The position numbers and the translations under genes are program-made. From contig NZ_CP158299.1 of assembly GCF_040256395.1 (NCBI RefSeq), positions 712,001 through 776,000 on the forward strand: DNA of 64,000 nt. Reading direction: 5' to 3'. Under the pieces are notes generated by a model, which did no database searches, was not told the origin of the DNA, and saw nothing but the letters and a program-made list of their open reading frames with translations. Numbering within the stretch: the stretch's first letter is position 1; every line of letters begins with the position of its first letter. Below are positions 21,872 through 32,346 of this stretch, in pieces. The DNA comes from Deinococcus sonorensis KR-87 (lineage in GTDB: Bacteria; Deinococcota; Deinococci; Deinococcales; Deinococcaceae).

Positions 21872-24127
21872 TCAGGCCTGCGCGGGGACGCGCGGCAGGC
21901 TGAAGCTGAAGGTGGCACCCTCCTGAGGCACGCCGGTCGCCCAGACCCGCCCGCCCTGCCGCACGATGATGCGCCGCACGTTGGCGAGCCCCACTCCGGT
22001 GCCCTCGAACTCCTCCTGGCGGTGCAGCCGCTGGAACACCCCGAACAGCTTGTCGCTGTATTTCGGCTCGAAGCCCACCCCGTTGTCGCGCACATGCACC
22101 TGCCACTCGGTCGGCGTCTCCTCGGCCCACACCTCAATGCGGGTCAGCGGGCGGGTGCGGGTGTATTTCAGCGCGTTGGAGATCAGGTTGGTCATCACCT
22201 GCTGGAGGGTGTCGTGGTCGGCCAGCACGGTGGGCAGCGCCCCGATCACCCACTCGATCTGCCGGCCCTCCTGCACCTCCGGCTGGGTGTCGCGCCGCGC
22301 CTGCTCCACCAGCGCGGGCAGCGGCACCGGCCCGATCCGCAGTTCCTGCCGCGAGGTGCGCGAAAGGTTGAGCATCGCGTCAATGAGGGCGGTCATGCGG
22401 TTGGTCGCCTGATCGATGATCCCGACGTACCGCAGCGCCTTCTCGCTGCCGGAAGCGGCAATGTCACGCTGCAGCAGCTCGGTGAAGCCCTTGATGTGGC
22501 GCACCGGAGTCCGCAGGTCGTGTGACACGCTGTAGCTGAAGGCCTCCAGCTCCTCGTTGGCGTCCTGCAGCGCCTGGGTGCGCGCCTGCAGCACCGAGCG
22601 CTGCGCTTCCAGCTCCTGCGCCTGCATGGCCCGCTCCATCGCCAGCGTCAGGCCCCGGCCCACCGCCAGGATCAGCGCGCGGTCGGCGTTGCTCCACGCT
22701 TCGGCCTGGCTGGGCAGCCCGAAGGCCAGCAGGCTGTGCACCCGGCCGTTCAGCACCAGCGGGTAGGCCGCCATCAGGTCAAAGGTGTCCAGCGCCGGCA
22801 GCATGTTCCGGCGCTGCCGCCACGCCTCCCGGTCCATGAACAGCGGTTCCGGGTGGGCCTGCAGCTGGCTCAGGCGCTCCGGGTCCAGCGGCAGACCGGC
22901 CTGCAGGACCCGGACCAGCGGCGGGGCCAGGTTGTCGGTCCAGACGCGCGGCACCCAGCGCTCGCCCTCCGGCTCGATCGCCACTGCGCCCAGGCCCGGC
23001 AGGTGCTGGCCCAGCACGCCGAACACCGCCTGAAACAGGGCATGCCGGTCGGTGCGCAGCCCCACCATCTCGGTGAAGGCCACGAAGGCCGACTGGGCGC
23101 GGGCCGCCTCCTCTGCCTGACGGGCGCGCTGCTCCGCTTCACGCTGCGCCTGCGCCCGCTCGAAGGCCAGCCCCAGGCTCTTGGCCACCGCCCGGAACAC
23201 CGCCCGCTCGCGCTGGGTCCAGCGCTCCACGGCCCGCTTGCTCATCGCCAGCAGGCCGTGGGGAGCGCCGCCCAGGAAGTAGGGGGCGCGGGCGGTGGCC
23301 GCGTACATGCTGGCCGCCGACAGGCCTTCCTGGTCCGGGCTCCAGCGGTCCTGAAAGTAGGGCCCGCCCGCCCGCACTGCCGCCGCGAAGCTGGGGCTTG
23401 CGGGAGAGATGCCGGCGCGGGTCAGCGCCTCCACCTCCGGGCTGATGTCGCTGGAGAGCAGCCGCGCCTTCCACACACCGTCCTCCAGCTGGTAGTAGAC
23501 GGTCGAGACGTCCACCAGCACCGACCGCAACAGGTCCATCGCCAGCTGGGCCAGCGTCAGCACGTCGGCCGTCTCGACCGAGACTTCCGTGAAGCGCACG
23601 AACGCGTCCAGTGCCTCGGACTGCTGGATCACGGCGGCGGTGCGTTCGGCTACCCGCCGTTCAAGGCCACTCACACTGCGGACCCGTCCCAGCGCGATGC
23701 CCGACTGGAGCGCCAGGATCGAGAGAAACTGCTGCTCGTGCGCTGGGAAGCTGCGCGGGCCGCTGTACCACAGCACCAGCGCCGCCTCCGGCTGGCCGTC
23801 GCGGCGCAGCGGCAGCACCACGCCCGCTCCGTGCCCGGTCTGCTCGCTGAACTGCGGCCGCTCCTGCTCCAGCGCCCGCGTCATCAGCCCGTCCGGCTCC
23901 AGCAGCGCCGGGAGCGTCACCGGCAGCTGGCCCACCTGCGCCTGCGCGGTCCAGCCGCTGCCGGACGCCACCCAGATCACGCCGGCACTGGCCTCCAGCA
24001 CACCACAGGCGCGCTGCAGCAGCGCGTCGTACACCTGCTGGGGCGTCCGCACGCCCGCCAGCTGGGCGGTGATCTCCTGAAGCTGGCCCATCAGGTGAAG
24101 CGCAGAGTCGGTAACGAGGCCGGCCAT
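21872..24127 (-). CDS. Multi-GAF sensor histidine kinase (orphan)
   Basis: A 751-residue soluble kinase. Three GAF-like domains lie at about 20-150, 180-325 and 350-500, separated by coiled-coil linkers rich in Glu, Arg and Ala. A HisKA domain has the phospho-acceptor H536 in AFSYSVSHDLRTPVRHIKGF, and the HATPase domain has LISNALKYTR and DNGVGF. The phytochrome-type SYSVSHDLR motif is shared with bacteriophytochrome kinases, but I see no PHY domain or bilin-binding Cys. No response regulator is adjacent. A TAAGCT hexamer six nt before ATG gives a leaderless start. The signal is unknown. Confidence 0.9.
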   Translation of the reverse strand: MAGLVTDSALHLMGQLQEITAQLAGVRTPQQVYDALLQRACGVLEASAGVIWVASGSGWTAQAQVGQLPVTLPALLEPDGLMTRALEQERPQFSEQTGHGAGVVLPLRRDGQPEAALVLWYSGPRSFPAHEQQFLSILALQSGIALGRVRSVSGLERRVAERTAAVIQQSEALDAFVRFTEVSVETADVLTLAQLAMDLLRSVLVDVSTVYYQLEDGVWKARLLSSDISPEVEALTRAGISPASPSFAAAVRAGGPYFQDRWSPDQEGLSAASMYAATARAPYFLGGAPHGLLAMSKRAVERWTQRERAVFRAVAKSLGLAFERAQAQREAEQRARQAEEAARAQSAFVAFTEMVGLRTDRHALFQAVFGVLGQHLPGLGAVAIEPEGERWVPRVWTDNLAPPLVRVLQAGLPLDPERLSQLQAHPEPLFMDREAWRQRRNMLPALDTFDLMAAYPLVLNGRVHSLLAFGLPSQAEAWSNADRALILAVGRGLTLAMERAMQAQELEAQRSVLQARTQALQDANEELEAFSYSVSHDLRTPVRHIKGFTELLQRDIAASGSEKALRYVGIIDQATNRMTALIDAMLNLSRTSRQELRIGPVPLPALVEQARRDTQPEVQEGRQIEWVIGALPTVLADHDTLQQVMTNLISNALKYTRTRPLTRIEVWAEETPTEWQVHVRDNGVGFEPKYSDKLFGVFQRLHRQEEFEGTGVGLANVRRIIVRQGGRVWATGVPQEGATFSFSLPRVPAQA

Positions 24128-24261
24128 CCGTCCAGCTTACGGTCTCCCGGCCAGCGGCTCACACAGAAGAAATGCCGTCAGGTTGTGGGTTTCTAAATCT
24201 GAAGGAGGTTCCCAGCCGGGCGATGCGCCGCCGTCCCGCCCTCCTGGGCGGCCGGGTCCGC

Positions 24262-24267
24262 TACACT
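24262..24267 (+). promoter_or_regulatory. -10 element (TACACT) before mini-ORF and methyltransferase
   Basis: TACACT followed by six nt and an ATG at 24274 that opens a 9-codon frame. The spacing equals that of the leaderless genes elsewhere in the window. Confidence 0.55.
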
Positions 24268-24273
24268 CCGCTG

Positions 24274-24303
24274 ATGCCTGTGCCGTGTGGACGCCCGCTG
24301 TGA
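24274..24303 (+). CDS. Nine-codon leaderless leader peptide (candidate)
   Basis: ATG through TGA encodes MPVPCGRPL. The ATG stands six nt after TACACT, the exact leaderless spacing used by neighbours, and the TGA overlaps the GTG of the methyltransferase gene in a GTGA. This would couple translation of a gene that has no ribosome binding site of its own. No homology claim is possible for nine residues, and it could be chance. Confidence 0.4.
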   Translation: MPVPCGRPL

Positions 24304-24980
24304 TTCCCTGGACCCTGGAGGGCCGCGCCCTGATTCCCGGTGGCCGGGACGAACTGCTGCTGTGGCGGCGCGGCGACGAGTTCTCGATCCGCATTCGCGG
24401 CTACGTGAGCGAACTGATGAACAGCCGGGTCCATGGCAGTGAGGAACAGCTGGCCCGGCTCGGCTGCGCGCCCCTGCAGGGCCGCCCGAATCCGCACGTG
24501 CTGATCGGTGGGCTGGGGATGGGCTACACGCTGGCCGCCGCCCTCCAGGCCCTGCCCGGCGACGCCCGCGTCACGGTGGCCGAACTGGTGCCGGAAGTGG
24601 TGGAGTGGAACCAGGGCGACCTGGGCGCGTGTGCGGGCCGCCCGCTGGAGGACCGGCGGGTGGAGGTGGCCCAGGGCGACGTGGCGCGCCTGCTGCGGAG
24701 CGGCCCGCCGCGCTACGACGCGGTGCTGCTGGACGTGGACAACGGCCCGGAAAGCATGACCCACAAGGACAACGACTGGCTGTACTCGCTGGCCGGCCTG
24801 CAGGCCACCCGGCAGGTGCTGACGCCCGGCGGCGTGCTGGCGGTCTGGTCAGCGGCCCCCGATGACCGCTTCACGGCCCGGGTGCGGCGGGCCGGCTACA
24901 CGGTGGAGGTGCATGCGGTCCGGGCACGGGCCGGCGGCAAGGGCGCCCGGCACACCGTGTGGGTGGCCCGCCGCCCCTGA
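24300..24980 (+). CDS. Spermidine synthase-like methyltransferase
   Basis: A 226-residue Rossmann-fold protein of the spermidine/spermine synthase-like group. VLIGGLGMGYTLAAAL is the nucleotide-binding motif I, VTVAELVPEVVEWN the acidic ribose-binding strand, and YDAVLLDVDNGPES the catalytic-loop region. The PGGVLAVWSAAPD strand completes the fold. The polyamine-binding gatekeeper domain is short, so the substrate is uncertain. Start GTG 24300 was chosen because conserved sequence begins there and it overlaps the stop of the upstream mini-ORF. Confidence 0.8.
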   Translation: MIPWTLEGRALIPGGRDELLLWRRGDEFSIRIRGYVSELMNSRVHGSEEQLARLGCAPLQGRPNPHVLIGGLGMGYTLAAALQALPGDARVTVAELVPEVVEWNQGDLGACAGRPLEDRRVEVAQGDVARLLRSGPPRYDAVLLDVDNGPESMTHKDNDWLYSLAGLQATRQVLTPGGVLAVWSAAPDDRFTARVRRAGYTVEVHAVRARAGGKGARHTVWVARRP

Positions 24981-24992
24981 AGGTTCCGCTGC

Positions 24993-26168
24993 TCAGTACC
25001 GCGGGATGCCGGCCAGACCGCCGAACTCCTTGACCAGCCGCTGGGCATGGTCCCCGTGCACGCGTCGCACCTCCAGGCCGTACAGCTGCTGCAGATCCGG
25101 CAGCACCTCATCGAGCGTAACGCGCTCCATCAGGCTGTCGTCCAGCGGGCTGTGCGCCACGTCCTTCTTGCTGGTGAAGTACGGCACCTCGCGGTTGTGG
25201 CTGCGGTAGATGTGGATCTGCGAGCCGTCCTCGGGAATCACCAGCCGGTAGATGCGCGCCTGCTGAATCATCTCCAGTACCGGCTCCATCTCCATCACGC
25301 CGTGTTCCTGTACCTCGCTGAGCAGCTGTTCCTGCTCGTTGCGGTGCAGCTCGTCGAGCAGCGGCTGCACCCGCTCCAGCAGCTGTCCGGCATCGGCCCA
25401 GCCCACACCCCCGTTGACGCTGGTGGTGCCGATCAGCTCGTACGGCGGCTTCTCCGGCAGCTCGGCCTTGAAGTCCGCCACCCGCTGCACCGGCCCGGCC
25501 AGCACCAGATGCTTCAGGTCATGCTGCTGCATCAGCTTGCTCAGCTGCTGGGACATCTCGTTGTAGAAGCGCTGCTGATTGGCCGCCTCCTTCGCCTCGA
25601 ACAGGTCGTAGCCGCTGTCGCTGCGCGGGCCGCTGCCCGGCTGCCCCTGACCGGCCCCGCCGGAGCCCTGCACGCCCGGCACGTGGCGGGTGCCGGACAC
25701 GATGGTGTCCCAGCGCTTGCCGTCGTCGAGCCGCACGTTCTCGCGGCGGCGGATCTCAGAGAGTTCGCCCTGCTCGATCACAAAGAAGCGTGCCCACTCG
25801 CGGTCCACCGCCAGCACCCCGACCCTGGGCATCAGCTCCAGCACCGTGGGAATCATGGCCTTCAGCGGGCGGCCATAGTGAATGCGTTCCGGCAGGTCCA
25901 CCTGCACGTCGTAGCGCTCGAACATCTCCTCGCTGGCGACGTAGAAGGCGCTCTTGCCGAAGCCGGTCCGGGCCTGACCCAGGTCGTCCAGCACCCGGCC
26001 GGCCAGCGTGGGTGGCACCCCCTCGTCGTTCATCAGCTGCTTGGCGCGGGTGGTCAGGCCGTTGCCCTCGTTGTCGGAGAGGGTAGGGTTGGTGTTGATG
26101 ACCGCCATCAGCACCATGGCGTCTTCCGGCAGCTGTTCAATGCGTTCAATGTCGCTTGGGTTGAGCAT
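24993..26168 (-). CDS. Bacterial archaeo-eukaryotic release factor (baeRF) family protein
   Basis: A 391-residue protein matching bacterial homologues of eRF1/Pelota-type release factors. VGVLAVDREWARFFVIEQGELSEI is the central-domain strand pattern, then a segment with RFYNEMSQQLSKLMQQHDLKHLVLAGP and HGVMEMEPVLEMIQQARIYRL in the C-terminal eL30-like domain. I do not see the GGQ peptide-release motif; a Gly/Gln-rich linker (GGAGQGQPGSG) occupies about that position. Family members are thought to act at stalled ribosomes. A strong AAGGAGGAG precedes the ATG at 26168, so this is a leadered message. Confidence 0.75.
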   Translation of the reverse strand: MLNPSDIERIEQLPEDAMVLMAVINTNPTLSDNEGNGLTTRAKQLMNDEGVPPTLAGRVLDDLGQARTGFGKSAFYVASEEMFERYDVQVDLPERIHYGRPLKAMIPTVLELMPRVGVLAVDREWARFFVIEQGELSEIRRRENVRLDDGKRWDTIVSGTRHVPGVQGSGGAGQGQPGSGPRSDSGYDLFEAKEAANQQRFYNEMSQQLSKLMQQHDLKHLVLAGPVQRVADFKAELPEKPPYELIGTTSVNGGVGWADAGQLLERVQPLLDELHRNEQEQLLSEVQEHGVMEMEPVLEMIQQARIYRLVIPEDGSQIHIYRSHNREVPYFTSKKDVAHSPLDDSLMERVTLDEVLPDLQQLYGLEVRRVHGDHAQRLVKEFGGLAGIPRY

Positions 26169-26358
26169 GGACTCCTCCTTGATGCAGAACTGGTCTTGTC
26201 TGGCCCCATTCTGCGAAGGTGCCTGTCTCATTCAAGCCCCATTCCGGTGAACTGAAATTAGGAAAAGAGCCGCTCCAGACGAGCTTCAGACCATATGAAC
26301 GCCGCAGCCCGGCAGGTGGGGTCTTCTCACCTCAGCCGGCACCTGCGGGACACAAGAC

Positions 26359-26391
26359 GGGGGCCGGAAGGGGAATCCCCTTCCGGCCCCC
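26359..26391. terminator. Terminator of nrdJ
   Basis: A perfect 15-bp GC-rich inverted repeat (26359-26373 and 26377-26391) with a 3-nt loop, 15 nt beyond the nrdJ stop on the minus strand. No long T-tract is present. Confidence 0.65.
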
Positions 26392-26406
26392 GGTCGCTTC
26401 AGGGCC

Positions 26407-29406
<3,000 letters not shown>

Positions 29407-29492
29407 GGGACTCTCCTGGAAAGGGGGCGTGCGTGGGCCAGCGCCGCCGCTGGGCGGCACCGCACACGGGCAGAATGGGGCCTTGGGCTGTC

Positions 29493-29508
29493 GTTACCTG
29501 AATGTAAC
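29493..29508 (-). promoter_or_regulatory. Small AT-rich palindrome upstream of nrdJ
   Basis: GTTAC and GTAAC separated by six nt, within an AT-rich patch about 90-100 nt before nrdJ. It is operator-like in size; the regulator is unknown. Confidence 0.3.
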
Positions 29509-29522
29509 ATTAACCAGAAGGA

Positions 29523-29571
29523 ACGTCTATATCTGGTATCTACTGCGGCCAACCGTACCAGATGTAGACGT
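29523..29571 (-). promoter_or_regulatory. 16-bp dyad in the nrdJ upstream region
   Basis: Arms 29523-29538 and 29556-29571 are complementary in 15 of 16 positions (the exception can form G-U in RNA), with a 17-nt loop. The composition is AT-rich in a 70% GC genome. It sits 117-165 nt before nrdJ and 112 nt after the stop of the upstream gene. It may be an operator, an attenuator or a leader structure; there is no B12-box sequence that I can recognise. Confidence 0.55.
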
Positions 29572-29683
29572 CTTCCACCAGCGGTCCGGCGCACAGTTCC
29601 GGCAGCCACAACCGAGTATGGGCATTAGATCACGCTCCGGAGCTGTCCACAATCGCAGATGACAGGTGAGGCCGGGCCACCCC

Positions 29684-30421
29684 TCAGCGCAGCTGTACCG
29701 AACGCACAAAGCGGTCCAGCCGGGTCAGGCGCGGGTCCTGGGTCAGGGCGTCCAGCCGCTTCACTGTACGCGTCAGGTAGCTGTTCCAGGCCGTCTGGAC
29801 CCGCTGCGTATCCGGCGACATCAGGGTCTGCAGGAGCGCCCGGTCGGCGGCCGACGTGACGTCCTGGGGCAACTCCTTCAGGTTCAGGTCGTACTGGAAC
29901 GAGACGTAGGCGCGGCCATCGTCGCTCAGACCCTGAAAGGTGTAGAACACCTGTTGGCGGGTCACCGGGGCCACCTCCTGGCTGTAGGCGGTCAGGTAGC
30001 GCACCCCGTGGCCGCCGGGAAAGTTCAGGTAGGCCACCGCCGCATGCAGCACCTGTCCGGCCGGCACCAGCGGCAGGAACGGCAACTCCGAGGCCAGCGG
30101 GGGCACGCGGCGGGTCTGGAGCAGCGTCTTCAGCCGGTCCAGCTGCGGGCGCACCTCGCCGGGCCGCTCCGGATACTGCGCCAGCAGCCCCGCCACCGGA
30201 TACACGTTCAGCTCGTGCAGCGCACCGTTGTCCGGGCCCAGCCGGACGGTGAGGTGGGCCGGCGGAAAAAAGTCCGGCTCGTCCCGGCGCGGGGTGGCGG
30301 GCAGGCTGCGGACGGTGGCCTGCACCCCCAGCAGGCCGGCATCGAAGGTCAGCTTCGGCAGCGCGGTGGCGGCCAGCGCGGAGGACAGCAGGAGCAGACA
30401 GAGGGGCAGCATCCGGGTCAT
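29684..30421 (-). CDS. Secreted protein of unknown function
   Basis: A 245-residue exported protein: MTRMLPLCLLLLSSALAATA is a signal peptide, and the mature part starts near LPKLTFDAGL. No domain is recognised. The mature region is rich in beta-prone stretches (QEVAPVTRQQVFYTFQGLSD, DGRAYVSFQYDLNL) and ends in a basic Arg/Leu segment (TRLDRFVRSVQLR). A TACGCT hexamer six nt before ATG (30428-30433) is a leaderless promoter divergent from the EamA gene. It is probably a lineage-specific envelope protein. Confidence 0.65.
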   Translation of the reverse strand: MTRMLPLCLLLLSSALAATALPKLTFDAGLLGVQATVRSLPATPRRDEPDFFPPAHLTVRLGPDNGALHELNVYPVAGLLAQYPERPGEVRPQLDRLKTLLQTRRVPPLASELPFLPLVPAGQVLHAAVAYLNFPGGHGVRYLTAYSQEVAPVTRQQVFYTFQGLSDDGRAYVSFQYDLNLKELPQDVTSAADRALLQTLMSPDTQRVQTAWNSYLTRTVKRLDALTQDPRLTRLDRFVRSVQLR

Positions 30422-30499
30422 GGGAGCAGCGTACTGAGAACGGCATGATTGCAGGATGATGCGGACTGCCCGGCCAGCCGCATTCCTATACTGACGTTC

Positions 30500-31399
30500 A
30501 TGCCTCTGCGCGCGTTTCTGCTGGCCCTGCTCGTCACCTTCATCTGGGGGGTCAACTTCGTGGTCATCAAACTCAGCGTGGACGGGGCGCCGCCGCTGCT
30601 GGTGGCCGCGCTGCGTTTCGCGCTGGCCGCGCTGCCGGCGGTGTTCTTCCTGAAGCGCCCGGCGGTGCCGCTGCGGCTGCTGATCGGGTACGGCCTGACG
30701 GTGGGGCTGGTGCAGTTCGGGCTGCTGTATGTGGCGGTCGAGCTGGGCATGAGCGCCGGGCTGGCCTCGCTGCTGATGCAGCTGCAGGCCTTCTTCACGG
30801 CGCTGCTCAGCGCGGCGGTGCTGCGTGAGCGGCTGCAGCCCAACCAGATCGGCGGCATGACGCTGGCCTTCCTGGGCATGCTCCTGATCGGGCTGGGCGG
30901 CACCCACCAGGGCGGCCTGCTCAGCTTCGGGCTGGTGCTGCTGGCCGCACTCGGCTGGGCGGTCAGCAACCTGCAGGTGCGGCAGGCCGGCAACGCCGAC
31001 GTGATCTCGCTGGTGGTGTGGTCGTCGCTGGTGTCGCCGGTGCCGCTGTTCATCGGCTCGGGGCTGCTGTCCGGCTGGACGCCGACCGTGCAGGCGCTGC
31101 TGGGTGGCGGGCTGGGGTTCTGGGCGGCGGTGGCGTTCATGGGCTACTTCAACACGGTGCTGGGCTTCGGGCTGTGGAGCCGCCTGATCCAGCAGTACGG
31201 GGCGGCGCGGGTCGCACCCCTGTCGCTGATGGTGCCGGTGTTCGGGCTGCTCAGCAGCGCCCTGTACTTCCACGAGGCCTTTCCGCCGCTCAAGGCGCTG
31301 GCGGCGCTGCTGGTGTTCCTGGGCCTGCTGCTGCACGTGTTCGGGGGCCGCTGGCTCAGCGCGTGGCAGGCCCGGCCGCCGCTCAGCTCGCGTCGGTGA
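30500..31399 (+). CDS. EamA family exporter
   Basis: A 299-residue protein with about ten membrane helices in two EamA repeats. FIWGVNFVVIKLSVDGAPP at the N-terminus and LQAFFTALLSAAVLRERLQ at the end of the first repeat are typical, and the whole resembles the E. coli EamA (YdeD) cysteine/O-acetylserine exporter group. Start 30500 is supported by TATACT seven nt upstream. The 3' end overlaps the convergent nucleotidyltransferase gene by 17 nt. Confidence 0.9.
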   Translation: MPLRAFLLALLVTFIWGVNFVVIKLSVDGAPPLLVAALRFALAALPAVFFLKRPAVPLRLLIGYGLTVGLVQFGLLYVAVELGMSAGLASLLMQLQAFFTALLSAAVLRERLQPNQIGGMTLAFLGMLLIGLGGTHQGGLLSFGLVLLAALGWAVSNLQVRQAGNADVISLVVWSSLVSPVPLFIGSGLLSGWTPTVQALLGGGLGFWAAVAFMGYFNTVLGFGLWSRLIQQYGAARVAPLSLMVPVFGLLSSALYFHEAFPPLKALAALLVFLGLLLHVFGGRWLSAWQARPPLSSRR

Positions 31400-31931
31400 G
31401 CCAGGGCCAGCGCTCGCGGTAGCTCTGCACCTTGGCCGCGTAGAGGTGAGGGGTGTGGTTGCGCGGATTGGGGCGCAGCACGCCGGCTTCCAGCTCCGAC
31501 AGGCCGCACGGCGCGTACACCTCGCCGGCCGCGTTCACCCCCAGGCAGGTGCAGCGCACCAGAAACTGGTCGATGCCCTCCTGCACACTCAGCAGCGGCG
31601 GCCGTTCCACCCCGTGCCGCTCGGGGAACCACAGGTGCACCCGCGCCTGATTGCGCAGTTCGATGGGGGACTTCAGATCACGGAACAGCTGCTCGGCCCG
31701 CTGAATCTGGCGGTCCTCGGCGGCGTAGCTGGTGTCGGGGTCCCAGTAGAACAGGTCGTAGTCGCGGATGTGGCGGGTGGGGGCCTCCCCTCCCTGCAGG
31801 TTCCAGACAGTGCCGAACAGCGCCCCGGCCACCAACTGAGCATCCGGCAGGCCCAGGTCCGGCAGCCGCTCCAGGATGGCGGCATTCACCGGGTTCTGCT
31901 GGATGGCGGCCAGAAACTCCGCGTCGGTCAC
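31383..31931 (-). CDS. Nucleotidyltransferase family protein (DUF925 type)
   Basis: A 182-residue cytosolic protein. QLVAGALFGTVWNLQGG, IRDYDLFYWDPDTSYAAED (the DxD-type metal site), NQARVHLWFPERHG and YAPCGLSELEAGVLRPNPRN match the NTP_transf_6 (DUF925) family. Members are predicted nucleotidyltransferases without a known substrate. The start is GTG, overlapping the stop of the upstream ferredoxin-like gene in GTGA, so the two are translationally coupled. Confidence 0.82.
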   Translation of the reverse strand: MTDAEFLAAIQQNPVNAAILERLPDLGLPDAQLVAGALFGTVWNLQGGEAPTRHIRDYDLFYWDPDTSYAAEDRQIQRAEQLFRDLKSPIELRNQARVHLWFPERHGVERPPLLSVQEGIDQFLVRCTCLGVNAAGEVYAPCGLSELEAGVLRPNPRNHTPHLYAAKVQSYRERWPWLTDAS

Positions 31932-32263
31932 GGACCGTACTTCCGGTCGTCCGGCAGGGCGGTCTGCTCGTGGGTGGCCCGCGCCACCTGCAGCGCCAGC
32001 GGCAGGTCGGCGGCGGCGTACCAGCCCTCTTCCAGCTGTCCGGCCCGTTCGCGGTACACGCACAGCACCGGCCCGAAGCTGCAGGCCCCCAGACAGCCGC
32101 TGGCGGTCAGCCGCACGGTCCCGCCCGACTTGAAGTAGGCCAGCCGCTCGCGGTCCAGGGCGTTCCACAGAGCGCTGTACAGCAGCCGGGCGCCGCGCGC
32201 CTCGCAGTTGACGTGCTGGCAGAGCAGCAGGTGACCATGGGTTCGGAAGTGAACGGGCGGCAT
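31928..32263 (-). CDS. Thioredoxin-like (2Fe-2S) ferredoxin
   Basis: A 111-residue thioredoxin-fold ferredoxin. Four Cys in the standard order, C15 and C20 in LLLCQHVNCEARGA and C56 and C60 in SGCLGACSFGP, would hold a [2Fe-2S] cluster. Size and motif match the small Deinococcus/cyanobacterial type (NuoE-like fold). A TAGCCT hexamer seven nt before the ATG (32271-32276) gives a leaderless start. It is coupled by a 4-nt overlap to the nucleotidyltransferase family gene. Confidence 0.88.
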   Translation of the reverse strand: MPPVHFRTHGHLLLCQHVNCEARGARLLYSALWNALDRERLAYFKSGGTVRLTASGCLGACSFGPVLCVYRERAGQLEEGWYAAADLPLALQVARATHEQTALPDDRKYGP

Positions 32264-32346
32264 CCTGAGCAGGCTAGCGTGTGCGCCCCGACCGAACCGT
32301 GGCCCAGCTCAACCCGGTCCTCACCCGGCCACGCTAGCCTGGGCCG

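Noticed and set aside
29527..29624. 32-codon Cys-containing leader peptide upstream of nrdJ
   Set aside because: It overlaps the dyad and starts with ATG, but it has no promoter or ribosome binding site at usual spacing, and composition is not gene-like.
29407..29683. Cobalamin riboswitch before nrdJ
   Set aside because: No B12-box-like sequence or the usual multi-stem core could be found by eye; the dyad alone does not fit.
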